NCBI RefSeq assembly: GCF_001937445.1
Contig: NZ_MSKS01000042.1
Location: forward strand, 29,044 to 93,043
Origin: Actinomyces oris
GTDB lineage: Bacteria; Actinomycetota; Actinomycetes; Actinomycetales; Actinomycetaceae
DNA: 64,000 nt
Reading direction: 5' to 3'
Below are positions 27,730 through 36,436 of this stretch, piece by piece. The notes below the pieces were generated by a model. The model was not told where the DNA came from and searched no databases. It worked only from the letters and a program-made list of their open reading frames with translations. A program made the translations under genes and the position numbers. Every line of letters starts with the position of its first letter. Within the stretch, counting starts at the first letter, position 1.

Positions 27730-28653
27730 ATGTCGAGGACGCGCGCCGATCTGCTTGCCTCTTACCGCAGCTACCTGGCCCTGCAGCGAGACCTGTCCGG
27801 ACACACCGTGCGCGCCTATCTCGTCGACATCAACGACCTGCTGAGCTTCCTCGGTGTCGGTGAGGGGGACACTGAGCCCATTGACGCCGCCCTGGCCACC
27901 CTTGACCTGGCGGATCTGCGGGACTGGCTCGCCGCGATGGCCGCGAGCGGCCACTCGCGCGCCACCCTGGCCCGCCGCTCGGCCTCGGTGAGGACCTTCT
28001 CCTCCTGGGCATTCGAGACGGGGCTGCTCGCCTCCGACGTCGCCGCGCGCCTGCGTGCGCCGCGCGTCGACAACCGCCTGCCCGGGGTACTGACGACCCA
28101 GCAGGCCTCACAGCTGCTCAAGACCGCCGCGGACCTCGCCTCGGACGGGGACGTCCTGGCCGTGCGGGACCTGGCCATCATCGAGACGCTCTACGCGACC
28201 GGCGTGCGGGTCTCCGAGCTCGTCGGCCTGGATGTCGCCGACCTCGACCACTCCCAACGGACCCTGCGAGTCCTGGGGAAGGGTCGGAAGGAACGGACCG
28301 TCCCCTACGGGGTGCCCGCCGCCAGGGCGCTGGAGGCATGGCTGCGTCGGCGCGGTGAGATCTGCGCCGTCGACGCGGGAGTCGCTCTCTTCCTCGGGGC
28401 GCGGGGGCGGCGTATCGATCCCCGGGTGGTGCGCGACGTCGTCCACCGCCTGTGCACGGCCGCCCGGGTCCCCGACCTGGGCCCGCACGGACTGCGGCAC
28501 AGCACTGCCACCCACGTCCTGGGCGGGGGAGCGGACCTGCGCAGCGTCCAAGAGCTCCTCGGGCACTCCTCCCTGGCCACGACCCAGCGCTACACCCACG
28601 TCTCGGCTGAGCGTCTGCGCAGCGTCTACGAGCAGGCCTTCCCTCGCGCCTGA
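27730..28653 (+). CDS. xerC: Tyrosine recombinase XerC
   Basis: XerC with XerD resolves chromosome dimers at dif. The 307-residue protein has an N-terminal SAM-like core-binding domain and a catalytic domain with the full set of residues: Arg160 (ATGVRVSEL), Lys184 (GKGRKER), His253 and Arg256 (GPHGLRHS), His279 (LLGHSS) and Tyr288 (TTQRYTH). AGGAGG precedes ATG 27730. The location next to dprA and before rpsB is the normal actinobacterial place for xerC, so this is the housekeeping enzyme and not a phage integrase. Confidence 0.94.
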   Translation: MSRTRADLLASYRSYLALQRDLSGHTVRAYLVDINDLLSFLGVGEGDTEPIDAALATLDLADLRDWLAAMAASGHSRATLARRSASVRTFSSWAFETGLLASDVAARLRAPRVDNRLPGVLTTQQASQLLKTAADLASDGDVLAVRDLAIIETLYATGVRVSELVGLDVADLDHSQRTLRVLGKGRKERTVPYGVPAARALEAWLRRRGEICAVDAGVALFLGARGRRIDPRVVRDVVHRLCTAARVPDLGPHGLRHSTATHVLGGGADLRSVQELLGHSSLATTQRYTHVSAERLRSVYEQAFPRA

Positions 28654-28680
28654 GCGCAGCCCGTGCGGGGACCGTGTTCT

Positions 28681-29493
28681 TCAGTGAAGGGGCTTGAGGC
28701 GGATGACGGCCGGCTGCAGCAGGCGCAACGGGTTGATGTAGGTCTTGGGGCCGGTGCGCGCCCCCCAGTGCAGGGCGCAGACCCCGTCCGAACGGTGCCC
28801 CGGCAGCAGGGTGCCGACGACCTGGCCCGCAGCCACCGCGTCACCCGCGCTGACGGCTGGTTCGACCGGCTCATAGGTGGTGCGGATCCCGTTGGCGTGG
28901 TCGATGGACACCACGGGACGCCCGGCCACCATGCCGGCGAAGGCGACCGTCCCCGCGGCGGCGCTGCGGATCTGCGTGCCCTCTGCGGCCGCGAGATCCA
29001 CTCCCCGGTGCCCGCGTCCCCATACGACGGCGGGCGGGTCGAAGCCCTCCACCACGGTGGCTGGCGCGCCGGTCGGCCACTGGAAGCGGCCCCGCGGGCG
29101 CCGGGGGTCCGCAGGCCGGTCCGTTAGCGCCTGGCCGCCCGTCCCCGTCTCGTTGACGAGCCGGGAGGGCGGGCTCAGGCTCGTCACGAGAGAGGCCGAC
29201 GAGGTCAGCCAGTGGGCGGCTTCGGCCGGCTCGGGCGCGCTGCCCGTCCGCTCGGGAAGCAACGGGTCCTGGACCCACGGAGCCGGAACCGTGGTCACGG
29301 CGGTGCTGGTGGCCGGACTGGTGCCTGTGCTCATACCCCGAGCCGGTGGTGTACCGGGCAGTGCGGCCAGTGAGCCGCAGGCGACCAGCGCCGTTGCCAG
29401 CACGGCGAGACGGCGGGGCGGGATGTGGGAAGGAGAGGACGGTGTGTGAGGATCTCGGCGGCGTGGGCTTCGTCGGAGTTGCTGTGGGTGCAT
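28681..29493 (-). CDS. Exported M23-family peptidase-like protein
   Basis: The 270-residue protein has a basic N terminus, a signal-like hydrophobic segment (LAVLATALVACGSLAALPG) and a C-terminal LytM/M23 domain. Zinc ligands are kept: His162 and Asp166 in GRGHRGVDLAA and His242 in CALHWGAR. However, the first His of the usual HxH is Ala, and the catalytic-His segment usually ending YAHL reads TTYEPV. The same substitutions occur in the actinobacterial M23 subfamily found next to rpsB. So it may be a weak or non-catalytic cell-wall binder or amidase activator, or use other residues. Transcribed away from rpsB. Confidence 0.88.
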   Translation of the reverse strand: MHPQQLRRSPRRRDPHTPSSPSHIPPRRLAVLATALVACGSLAALPGTPPARGMSTGTSPATSTAVTTVPAPWVQDPLLPERTGSAPEPAEAAHWLTSSASLVTSLSPPSRLVNETGTGGQALTDRPADPRRPRGRFQWPTGAPATVVEGFDPPAVVWGRGHRGVDLAAAEGTQIRSAAAGTVAFAGMVAGRPVVSIDHANGIRTTYEPVEPAVSAGDAVAAGQVVGTLLPGHRSDGVCALHWGARTGPKTYINPLRLLQPAVIRLKPLH

Positions 29494-29990
29494 GCCCTCA
29501 GAGTGCGCGCCGAGCGGCCTTCAGCGCCGGGGGCGTCGTCGGCCCTGTGGAAAGCCCCTCGAGGAAGCGGCCTGTGGTGACCGGGACGACTCTGAATACC
29601 GCTGATTCGCCCTCGGCCGCTGGTCCAGTCCTGTGGTAGCCTCACCTCCGCAGCATTCTGCGGATCGCTCCGGCGTCAGCGGGAGACGGGCCCCGAATGC
29701 TGACTTCGCGTGCCTGCACCCGAGCATCTCGGGACGTCCCTCCGGGCGACACGGTCGCGGTCCCGGTCATCACGGTTCGCCACGGTGAACGGGTGGCCGT
29801 GCGTCGTAGGCACCAGGCCCCATCCGCGCCGGCTCCCAGCCGGTCACCGGCTCCGGTGCGCGTTCGCAAGCGTGCGGAACCACGGGGAAGAACCCAGAAG
29901 AAGAACCCCGGGACGTCTCCGAGCGCAGCTCGACCGTCCCCCGAATGATCGTGCGTCGAGCAACCTCTCGGCTCACACGGAAGGACCGTC
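29494..29990 (+). promoter_or_regulatory. rpsB: rpsB upstream region with several short hairpins
   Basis: This 497-bp gap between the divergent M23 gene and rpsB has no convincing gene. On the rpsB side it contains at least four perfect small dyads: CCGCAG/CTGCGG (29648-29663), CCCGAG/CTCGGG (29719-29733), CCGGCT/AGCCGG (29829-29843) and CACCGG/CCGGTG (29845-29858). A TGG-TAGCCT element at 29634-29642 could be an extended -10 box. A long structured 5' leader is therefore likely; S2 operons are autoregulated in many bacteria, but I recognise no defined leader motif. Confidence 0.4.
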
Positions 29991-30839
29991 ATGGCCGTCG
30001 TTACCATGCGCCAGCTCCTTGACAGCGGTGTCCACTTCGGGCACCAGACTCGTCGCTGGAACCCCAAGATGAAGCGCTTCATCCTCACCGAGCGCAACGG
30101 CATCTACATCATCGACCTCCAGCAGTCCATTGAGGGCATCAACACCGCCTACGACTTCGTCAGGGAGATCGTCGCTCGCGGCGGCAACATCCTGTTCGTC
30201 GGAACCAAGAAGCAGGCCCAGGCCGCCGTGGCCGAGCAGGCCCAGCGCGTCGGCATGCCCTACGTCAACCAGCGCTGGCTGGGTGGCATGCTCACCAACT
30301 TCTCCACCGTGCGCGCCCGCCTGGACCGCATGAAGGAGCTCGAGCAGATCGACTTCGACGACGTGGCCGGCTCCGGCCACACCAAGAAGGAGCTGCTCAT
30401 GATGCGCCGCGAGAAGGACAAGCTCCAGCGCACCCTGGGCGGTATCCGCGACATGAGCAAGCTCCCCGCGGCCGTGTGGGTCGTGGACACCAAGAAGGAG
30501 CACCTGGCCATCTCCGAGGCCCAGAAGCTCGGGATCCCGGTCATCGCCATCCTGGACACCAACTGCGACCCGGACGAGGCCACCTACGGCATCCCCGGCA
30601 ACGACGACGCCATCCGCGCCGTCACCCTGCTCACCCGTGTCGTCGCCGACGCCACCGCCGAGGGCCTGCTGGCCCGCTCCGGCGGTCGCGCCCGCACCGG
30701 TGAGGAGGTCGAGGTCGCCCCCGCCGACGCCGAGCCGCTGCCCGAGTGGGAGGCCCAGCTCCTCGCCGGAGCCGAGGCCGACGCCCCGGCCGCTGAGGCT
30801 GCTGAGACCGCCGAGGCCCCCGCCGCCGAGCAGGCCTGA
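29991..30839 (+). CDS. rpsB: 30S ribosomal protein S2
   Basis: S2 binds late in 30S assembly and is needed for S1 and mRNA binding. The 282-residue product has the full S2 core ([84 protein letters not shown]). A C-terminal Ala/Glu tail of about 45 residues is typical of actinobacteria. ATG 29991 follows GGAAGGACC. tsf lies downstream after a strong hairpin. Confidence 0.97.
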   Translation: MAVVTMRQLLDSGVHFGHQTRRWNPKMKRFILTERNGIYIIDLQQSIEGINTAYDFVREIVARGGNILFVGTKKQAQAAVAEQAQRVGMPYVNQRWLGGMLTNFSTVRARLDRMKELEQIDFDDVAGSGHTKKELLMMRREKDKLQRTLGGIRDMSKLPAAVWVVDTKKEHLAISEAQKLGIPVIAILDTNCDPDEATYGIPGNDDAIRAVTLLTRVVADATAEGLLARSGGRARTGEEVEVAPADAEPLPEWEAQLLAGAEADAPAAEAAETAEAPAAEQA

Positions 30840-30857
30840 GCCCGCCCCCAGCTCCTC

Positions 30858-30888
30858 GCTCACAGCGCGGCGTCCCCGCGCTGTGAGC
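30858..30888 (+). terminator. Strong hairpin between rpsB and tsf
   Basis: A perfect 13-bp stem GCTCACAGCGCGG (30858-30870) / CCGCGCTGTGAGC (30876-30888) with a CGTCC loop lies 18 bp after rpsB. A CTTTTT run appears 13 nt further on (30901-30906). It can act as a partial terminator or attenuator that sets the S2 to EF-Ts ratio. That role is inference; the stem itself is unambiguous. Confidence 0.7.
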
Positions 30889-30946
30889 ACCTCTCACTCG
30901 TCCTTTTTCACACGTCAATTAGTCACTGACTGACCAGGAGACATTC

Positions 30947-31786
30947 ATGGCGAACTACACCACCGCTGACATCAAGGCGCTGCGCGAGAAGACCGGCGCC
31001 GGCATGCTCGACGTCAAGAAGGCCCTCGACGAGGCCAACGGCGACGCCGAGAAGGCCATCGAGATCATTCGCGTCAAGGGCCTCAAGGGCATCGCTAAGC
31101 GCGAGGGCCGCGCCGCCTCCGCCGGCCTCATCGCCGCCAAGGTCGTCGACTCCGGCAACGGCCAGGTCGGCGTCCTCGTCGAGATCAACGCCGAGACCGA
31201 CTTCGTGGCCAAGAACCAGAAGTTCCTCGACTACGCTGAGCAGGTCCTCACCGCCGCCCTGGACTCCGGCGCCACCGACGCCGATGCCCTGGCCGAGGTC
31301 GAGGTCGACGGCTCCACCGTCAAGGAGCTCACCGACGGCATGCAGGCCGTCATCGGCGAGAAGATTGTCGTGCGCCGCGTTGGCCGCCTCGAGGCCGACA
31401 AGATCGAGCTCTACCTGCACCGCACCAACCCCGACCTGCCCGCCCAGGTCGGCGTCCTGGTGGGCACCGACGCCAAGGCCGCCGAGGTGGCTCACGACGT
31501 CGCCATGCACATCGCCGCCTACTCCCCGGCCTACGCCACCCGCGAGGACATCCCGGCCGAGGTCGTGGACAAGGAGCGCGCCATCGCCGAGGAGACCACC
31601 CGCGCCGAGGGCAAGCCCGAGAAGGCCATCCCCAAGATCGTCGAGGGCCGCCTCAACGGCTTCTTCAAGGAGAACGTCCTGGTCGACCAGGCCTTCGCCA
31701 AGGATCCCAAGACCACGGTCGGCAAGGTCGTCGAGGTCACCGGCGGCGAGCTGACCGGCTTCGTGCGCTTCCGCGTCGGCGCCTGA
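30947..31786 (+). CDS. tsf: Translation elongation factor Ts
   Basis: EF-Ts recycles EF-Tu-GDP. The 279-residue product opens with the family signature ANYTTADIKALREKTGAGMLDVKKAL (UBA domain). The core dimerisation domain contains EINAETDFVAKNQ, which contacts EF-Tu, and MHIAAYSPAYATREDIPAEV. CAGGAGACATTC precedes the ATG. The rpsB-tsf-pyrH-frr order is conserved. Confidence 0.97.
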   Translation: MANYTTADIKALREKTGAGMLDVKKALDEANGDAEKAIEIIRVKGLKGIAKREGRAASAGLIAAKVVDSGNGQVGVLVEINAETDFVAKNQKFLDYAEQVLTAALDSGATDADALAEVEVDGSTVKELTDGMQAVIGEKIVVRRVGRLEADKIELYLHRTNPDLPAQVGVLVGTDAKAAEVAHDVAMHIAAYSPAYATREDIPAEVVDKERAIAEETTRAEGKPEKAIPKIVEGRLNGFFKENVLVDQAFAKDPKTTVGKVVEVTGGELTGFVRFRVGA

Positions 31787-31800
31787 TCCGCTCACCGTTC

Positions 31801-31839
31801 GGGGTGGGGGCGCGGGCATCATGCTCGCGCCCCCACCCC
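31801..31839 (+). terminator. Terminator hairpin after tsf
   Basis: A perfect 14-bp stem GGGGTGGGGGCGCG (31801-31814) / CGCGCCCCCACCCC (31826-31839) with an 11-nt loop begins 14 bp after tsf. It is followed by GTCTTGTTCCTCTC, a weak T-rich tract. This very stable hairpin very probably ends the rpsB-tsf transcript. The pyrH promoter should lie in the following 210 bp, which hold no gene. Confidence 0.8.
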
Positions 31840-32050
31840 GTCTTGTTCCTCTCTCACTCATCTTCCCCTCTCACTCACCGACACCTCTCACCGCCGGCTC
31901 CCCAGGGCGGCTCTCGTGTACGTCTCATGAGTGGTCCTCGTCCCACGGCGTGTCTGGCCATTCGGGTTGACCCTCATCGTGGCCCGGCGCCCGCCCGGGA
32001 CGGGGTAGGCTGTGCCAAGCCTGCCCACCGAACCCAGGAGACATAGCGCA

Positions 32051-32803
32051 ATGAGTCAGGAACCGGCTCGTGACGACCGCGTTGCCCACGGCACGCACCC
32101 CAGACGTGTTCTACTCAAGCTCTCCGGTGAGGTCTTCGGTGGCGGATCGATAGGTCTGGACTCCGACGTCGTCTCCGACGCCGCCCGCCAGATCGCCGAG
32201 GCCGTGCGCGCCGGAGTCCAGGTCTCCGTCGTCGTCGGAGGCGGGAACTTCTTCCGCGGCGCCGAGCTCTCCTCACGTGGCATGGACCGTGCCCGCGCCG
32301 ACTACATGGGCATGCTGGGAACCGTCATGAACGCCCTGGCCCTTCAGGACTTCATCGAGAAGGCGGGGGTGCCCGCCCGCGTCCAGACCGCCATCGCCAT
32401 GGGACAGGTCGCCGAGTCCTACATCCCCCTGCGGGCCATCCGCCACATGGAGAAGAACCGCGTCGTCGTCTTCGGCGCCGGTGCCGGCCTGCCCTACTTC
32501 TCCACGGACACCGTCTCGGCCCAGCGCGCCCTGGAGACCCACTGCGACGAGCTGCTCGTGGGCAAGAACGGGGTTGACGGCGTCTACACCGCCGATCCCC
32601 GCAAGAACCCTGAGGCCCGGCGCCTGGACCAGCTCACCTACGAGCGCGCCCTGGCCGACGGCCTCCAGGTGGTCGACGCCTCCGCCTTCGCCCTGTGCCG
32701 CGACAACGGCCTGACCATGCGGGTCTTCGGCATGGGGGAGCCCGGAAACATCACCCGAGCCCTGCTGGGTGAGAGAATCGGGACACTCGTCAGCTGCGAC
32801 TGA
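32051..32803 (+). CDS. pyrH: UMP kinase
   Basis: PyrH phosphorylates UMP to UDP. The 250-residue product matches the amino acid kinase fold of bacterial UMP kinases: [62 protein letters not shown] and [19 protein letters not shown] 32051 follows AGGAGACATAGCGCA. The frame is open to 32012 but that would add an unrelated segment. frr follows as in most bacteria. Confidence 0.96.
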   Translation: MSQEPARDDRVAHGTHPRRVLLKLSGEVFGGGSIGLDSDVVSDAARQIAEAVRAGVQVSVVVGGGNFFRGAELSSRGMDRARADYMGMLGTVMNALALQDFIEKAGVPARVQTAIAMGQVAESYIPLRAIRHMEKNRVVVFGAGAGLPYFSTDTVSAQRALETHCDELLVGKNGVDGVYTADPRKNPEARRLDQLTYERALADGLQVVDASAFALCRDNGLTMRVFGMGEPGNITRALLGERIGTLVSCD

Positions 32804-32966
32804 CCCGGCTGCGGGCTCCGGCGGGCCGCCGACGGCCCCCTTCGAGCCCCGTGACCGCCCCGGCGCAGACGGCCAGCACACCCTCCCAACCCGCAGCCAT
32901 CCCCACGATGGCCGACCACTACCTGACGAACCCACGACCGCCCAGTAGCCCAGTAAAGGAAGCACC

Positions 32967-33524
32967 ATGATCGACGACGTCATGCTCGAGGCCGAGGACA
33001 AGATGGACAAGGCCCTCCAGGCAGCCAAGAGCGAGCTGGCCACCATCCGCACCGGCCGCGCCAACCCCTCGATGTTCAATGGGATCGTCGTGGACTACTA
33101 CGGCGCCCCCACCCCGCTCCAGCAGCTCGCCTCCCTGACGATCCCCGAGGCCCGCACCGTCCTGGTCAGCCCCTTCGACCGCTCCGCCATGAAGGACATC
33201 GTCACTGCCATCCGCGAGTCCGACCTCGGCGTCAACCCCACCGATGACGGCACCGTCATCCGCGTCACCCTGCCGGCACTGACTGAGGAGCGCCGCAAGG
33301 ACTACGTCAAGCTCGCCCGCTCCCGAGCCGAGGACTCCCGCGTCCAGGTGCGCGGTATTCGCGGCAAGGCCAAGAAGGAGCTCGAGGCCATCAAGAAGGA
33401 CGGCGAGGCCGGTGAGGACGACGTCAAGCGCGCCGAGCACGAGCTCGACGGCCTCACCAAGCGCTTCGTCGAGCAGATCGACGCCGCCCTGAGCGCCAAG
33501 GAGGCCGAGCTGCTCGAGGTCTGA
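32967..33524 (+). CDS. frr: Ribosome recycling factor
   Basis: RRF with EF-G splits post-termination ribosomes. The 185-residue product has the normal length and signatures: LATIRTGRANPSMFNGIVVDYYGAPTPL, DRSAMKDIVTAIRESDLGVNP, VIRVTLPALTEERRKDYVKLAR and the C-terminal coiled-coil arm DDVKRAEHELDGLTKRFVEQID. AAAGGAAGCACC precedes ATG 32967. Confidence 0.97.
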   Translation: MIDDVMLEAEDKMDKALQAAKSELATIRTGRANPSMFNGIVVDYYGAPTPLQQLASLTIPEARTVLVSPFDRSAMKDIVTAIRESDLGVNPTDDGTVIRVTLPALTEERRKDYVKLARSRAEDSRVQVRGIRGKAKKELEAIKKDGEAGEDDVKRAEHELDGLTKRFVEQIDAALSAKEAELLEV

Positions 33525-33588
33525 GCCGCCTCGCCCCGGGATCGACCGCGTCTGCGCCCGACCTCCCGCCCCTGTCCCGTCAACCCCT

Positions 33589-34527
33589 GTGAGCCCCGTG
33601 TCGCCTCTGCTGAACCCGCGCCCCACGCGCAACCACGACCCCCTGCCCGCCACCGGGCGGGCGGGACGCAACCTGCCCGCCGCCATCGGGGTGGCGGTCG
33701 TGCTCATCGCCGTGGTCCTGGGCTCCCTGGCCTTCTACAAGGTCATCTTCGTGGGCGTCGTCGTGCTGGCCGTCTGCGGGGCGCTGTGGGAGCTGGCGGC
33801 GGCCTTCGCCCGCAAGCGCATCCGCCTGCCCCTGGCGCCGCTGTGGCTGGGGACCCTGGGAATCTCCGTGTGCGCCTGGGAGGTGGGGGCGGAGACGGCC
33901 TTCGGGGCCTACGTCGCCACCGTCGGCGCCTGCGTCCTGTGGAGCTTCATGGACCAGGCCGAGGCGGAGGTCGGCACCGTCCTGGAGCAGGCCGGCCACG
34001 ACATCCCCCGCACCGAGGCCCACGACGAGGTCCGCCGCTCGCGCTCCAGCGCCGCGGCCGCCTCGGTCTTCGCCGCCACCTACCTGCCCTTCCTGGCCGG
34101 TTTCGCCGTCCTGCTCCTGGTGCAGGAGCACGGCGTGGGGAAAGTCATGATGCTCATCGCCCTGGCGGCCGCCAACGACACCGGCGGGTGGATGGCCGGC
34201 ATCACCTTCGGCCGTCACCCCCTGGCGCCCTCGGTCTCACCCAAGAAGTCCTGGGAGGGGCTCATGGGCTCCCTCATCGCAGCTCTCGCCACCGGTGCCG
34301 GCTGCGTCTGGGCCATCGGCGGCCCCTGGTGGGCTGGAGCCGCACTGGGCGCCTGCACCGTGGTCGTCTCCACCCTGGGCGACCTGGGGGAGTCCCTGCT
34401 CAAGCGGGACCTGGGACTCAAGGACATGGGCACGCTCCTGCCCGGACACGGCGGAATCATGGACCGGCTCGACTCGATCCTCGTGGCCGCCCCACTTGTC
34501 TACGCCTTCACCCTCCTGGTGAAATAG
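33589..34527 (+). CDS. cdsA: Phosphatidate cytidylyltransferase (CDP-diacylglycerol synthase)
   Basis: CdsA makes CDP-diacylglycerol, the precursor of membrane phospholipids. The 312-residue integral membrane protein has about eight hydrophobic segments. It carries the full family signature near the C terminus, SLLKRDLGLKDMGTLLPG followed by HGGIMDRLDS, with the metal-binding Asp residues. The start GTG 33589 lacks a clear Shine-Dalgarno; another GTG at 33598 lies in frame. The frr-cdsA-rlmN-dxr order is normal. Confidence 0.94.
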   Translation: MSPVSPLLNPRPTRNHDPLPATGRAGRNLPAAIGVAVVLIAVVLGSLAFYKVIFVGVVVLAVCGALWELAAAFARKRIRLPLAPLWLGTLGISVCAWEVGAETAFGAYVATVGACVLWSFMDQAEAEVGTVLEQAGHDIPRTEAHDEVRRSRSSAAAASVFAATYLPFLAGFAVLLLVQEHGVGKVMMLIALAAANDTGGWMAGITFGRHPLAPSVSPKKSWEGLMGSLIAALATGAGCVWAIGGPWWAGAALGACTVVVSTLGDLGESLLKRDLGLKDMGTLLPGHGGIMDRLDSILVAAPLVYAFTLLVK

Positions 34528-34599
34528 GGACGGCATGCCGCACCCACCCCTATCGATCAGCCCGGCCCTCCCCAGCCCCGGGACACGAGGAGCACGAGC

Positions 34600-35862
34600 G
34601 TGAGTCCATCGCGAGCACAGCAGCGCCCCCGGCGCCCGCAGCCCGTCAGCATCACCGGACGGCCGAGTGACGGCCGGGTCCAGGTCATGCCCACCGACCA
34701 GCCCCCGGAGGGCGCCACCAGCCCCGACGCCAAGCCGCGCCTGTCCTTCGCGGTGCCCGCCGCGCGCGGCAAGGCCCCCCGCCACCTGGCCGACCTCGAC
34801 CTGGCTGGGCGCAAGGCCGCCTGCAAGGACTCGGGCCTGCCCTCCTTCCGGGCCGACCAGCTCTCACGCCACTACTTCACGCACTTCACCCGTGACAGCG
34901 CGGACATGACCGACCTGCCCGCCGCCCAGCGCGAGCAGCTGTGCGCCGAGCTGCTGCCCGAGCTCATCACCCCGGTGCGCGCCCTGCGCGCCGACGGCGG
35001 ACGCACCATCAAGCACCTGTGGGAGCTGCACGACGGCGTGCGCGTCGAGAGCGTCCTCATGCGCTACAAGGAGCGCACCACCCTGTGCGTCTCCTCCCAG
35101 GCCGGCTGCGGCATGGCCTGCCCCTTCTGCGCCACCGGTCAGATGGGCCTGACCCGCAACCTGTCCACCGGGGAGATCGTGGAGCAGGTGCGCCACGCCG
35201 CCCAGGCCTCGGCCGCCGGGGAGCTGACCGGGGGACCGGCCCGCCTGTCCAACGTGGTCTTCATGGGCATGGGCGAGCCGATGGTCAACTACAAGAACGT
35301 CGTCGGCGCCCTCCACCGGCTCATTGACCCGGCCCCGGAGGGCTTCGGCCTGTCGGCCCGCGGCATCACCGTCTCCACCGTGGGACTCGTCCCCCTCATC
35401 CGCCGGCTCGCCGGCGAGGGGCTGCCGGTGACCCTGGCAGTCTCCCTGCACGCCCCCGACGACGAGCTGCGCGACGAGCTCATCCCTGTCAACTCCAAGT
35501 GGAAGGTCGGCGAGCTGCTCGACGCCGCCCACGACTACTTCCTGGCCACCGGCCGGCGCGTGTCCATCGAGTACGCGCTCATCAAGGACATGAACGACCA
35601 CGCCTGGCGCGCCCAGCTGCTCGCTGACGAGCTCAACCGCAGGGACACCGGATGGGCTCATGTCAACCCCATCCCGCTCAACCCGACCCCGGGATCCATC
35701 TGGACCTGCTCGGAGGTTGCGGTTCAGGATATGTTCGTCAACACGCTCCGGCGTGCCGGAATTACCACGACAGTGCGAGACACTCGAGGCAGCGACATCG
35801 ACGGTGCCTGTGGTCAGCTCGCGACCGAGGTACTCAACCAGGAGAGGGCCAAGACGACATGA
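34600..35862 (+). CDS. rlmN: Dual-specificity 23S rRNA/tRNA adenine-C2 methyltransferase RlmN
   Basis: RlmN is a radical SAM enzyme methylating A2503 of 23S rRNA and A37 of some tRNAs. The 420-residue product has the 4Fe-4S CxxxCxxC at Cys170, Cys174 and Cys177 (CGMACPFC). A nearby Cys163 and a C-terminal Cys in DIDGACGQL form the methyl-carrying pair; [11 protein letters not shown] and [19 protein letters not shown] are conserved. The N-terminal 50 residues are a nonconserved polar extension. The last 4 nt overlap the next gene. Confidence 0.95.
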   Translation: MSPSRAQQRPRRPQPVSITGRPSDGRVQVMPTDQPPEGATSPDAKPRLSFAVPAARGKAPRHLADLDLAGRKAACKDSGLPSFRADQLSRHYFTHFTRDSADMTDLPAAQREQLCAELLPELITPVRALRADGGRTIKHLWELHDGVRVESVLMRYKERTTLCVSSQAGCGMACPFCATGQMGLTRNLSTGEIVEQVRHAAQASAAGELTGGPARLSNVVFMGMGEPMVNYKNVVGALHRLIDPAPEGFGLSARGITVSTVGLVPLIRRLAGEGLPVTLAVSLHAPDDELRDELIPVNSKWKVGELLDAAHDYFLATGRRVSIEYALIKDMNDHAWRAQLLADELNRRDTGWAHVNPIPLNPTPGSIWTCSEVAVQDMFVNTLRRAGITTTVRDTRGSDIDGACGQLATEVLNQERAKTT

Positions 35863-36404
35863 GCGACATGTTCCCCAAGGCAGCGCTCCTGCGACCGGGC
35901 TACCGCCCCGAGCAGGTGGACCGCTACTTCGAGACGGCTCACGAGATCTACGACGCCGGTGAACTCGACGAGATGGACTCCGAGGGCGTGCGCACCGTCG
36001 CCTTCGACGTCGTCCTGCGCGGCTACCAGCCCCAGGCCGTGGACGCGGCCCTCGACCGGCTAGAGGCCGCCTTCCTCCAGCGCCGGCGCGCGGCCTTCGT
36101 GGCCAAGAATGGTCGCCAGGCCTGGATGGATCAGGTCACCCAGCTCGCCACCACCCTCTACCCGCGTCTGCTGCGACCGGCCGGCGAGCGCTTCGCCCCG
36201 GCCTCCGGGCAGGGGTATGACAAGACCGACGTCGACGCCCTCATGGACCGCATCGCCGGCTACTTCGACTCCGACACCACCCTGACCTCCAGCGAGGTGC
36301 GTGGAGCGGTCTTCCGCCGGGCTCGGGGGAACAAGGCCTACGGGGAGCCCAGCGTCGACCGTTACCTGGCGCGCGTCGTCGAGGTCCTCCTGTCCGTCGA
36401 GTGA
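35859..36404 (+). CDS. DivIVA-domain (DivI1A) protein
   Basis: The 181-residue protein contains two short DivIVA-type motifs, [23 protein letters not shown] and [21 protein letters not shown], and a third related segment near [18 protein letters not shown]. Such DivI1A proteins sit between rlmN and dxr in many actinobacteria and may link to polar growth or septation, but their function is not established. The ATG overlaps the rlmN stop by 4 nt. There is no long coiled coil as in Wag31/DivIVA, so this is not the main polarity factor. Confidence 0.85.
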   Translation: MSDMFPKAALLRPGYRPEQVDRYFETAHEIYDAGELDEMDSEGVRTVAFDVVLRGYQPQAVDAALDRLEAAFLQRRRAAFVAKNGRQAWMDQVTQLATTLYPRLLRPAGERFAPASGQGYDKTDVDALMDRIAGYFDSDTTLTSSEVRGAVFRRARGNKAYGEPSVDRYLARVVEVLLSVE

Positions 36405-36436
36405 GTCGAGCCCGTCCTGAGGAAACCTGCCACCCC

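Noticed and set aside
27730..28653. Phage-type integrase
   Set aside because: The tyrosine recombinase lies in the normal xerC place next to dprA and rpsB and there are no phage genes or attachment sites.
29697..29948. Short plus-strand frames in the rpsB upstream region
   Set aside because: Arg/Pro-rich with no ribosome binding site; the region is better explained as a structured leader.
31804..32046. 80-codon frame between tsf and pyrH
   Set aside because: It starts inside the tsf terminator stem and is Pro/Arg/Ser-rich; no ribosome binding site.
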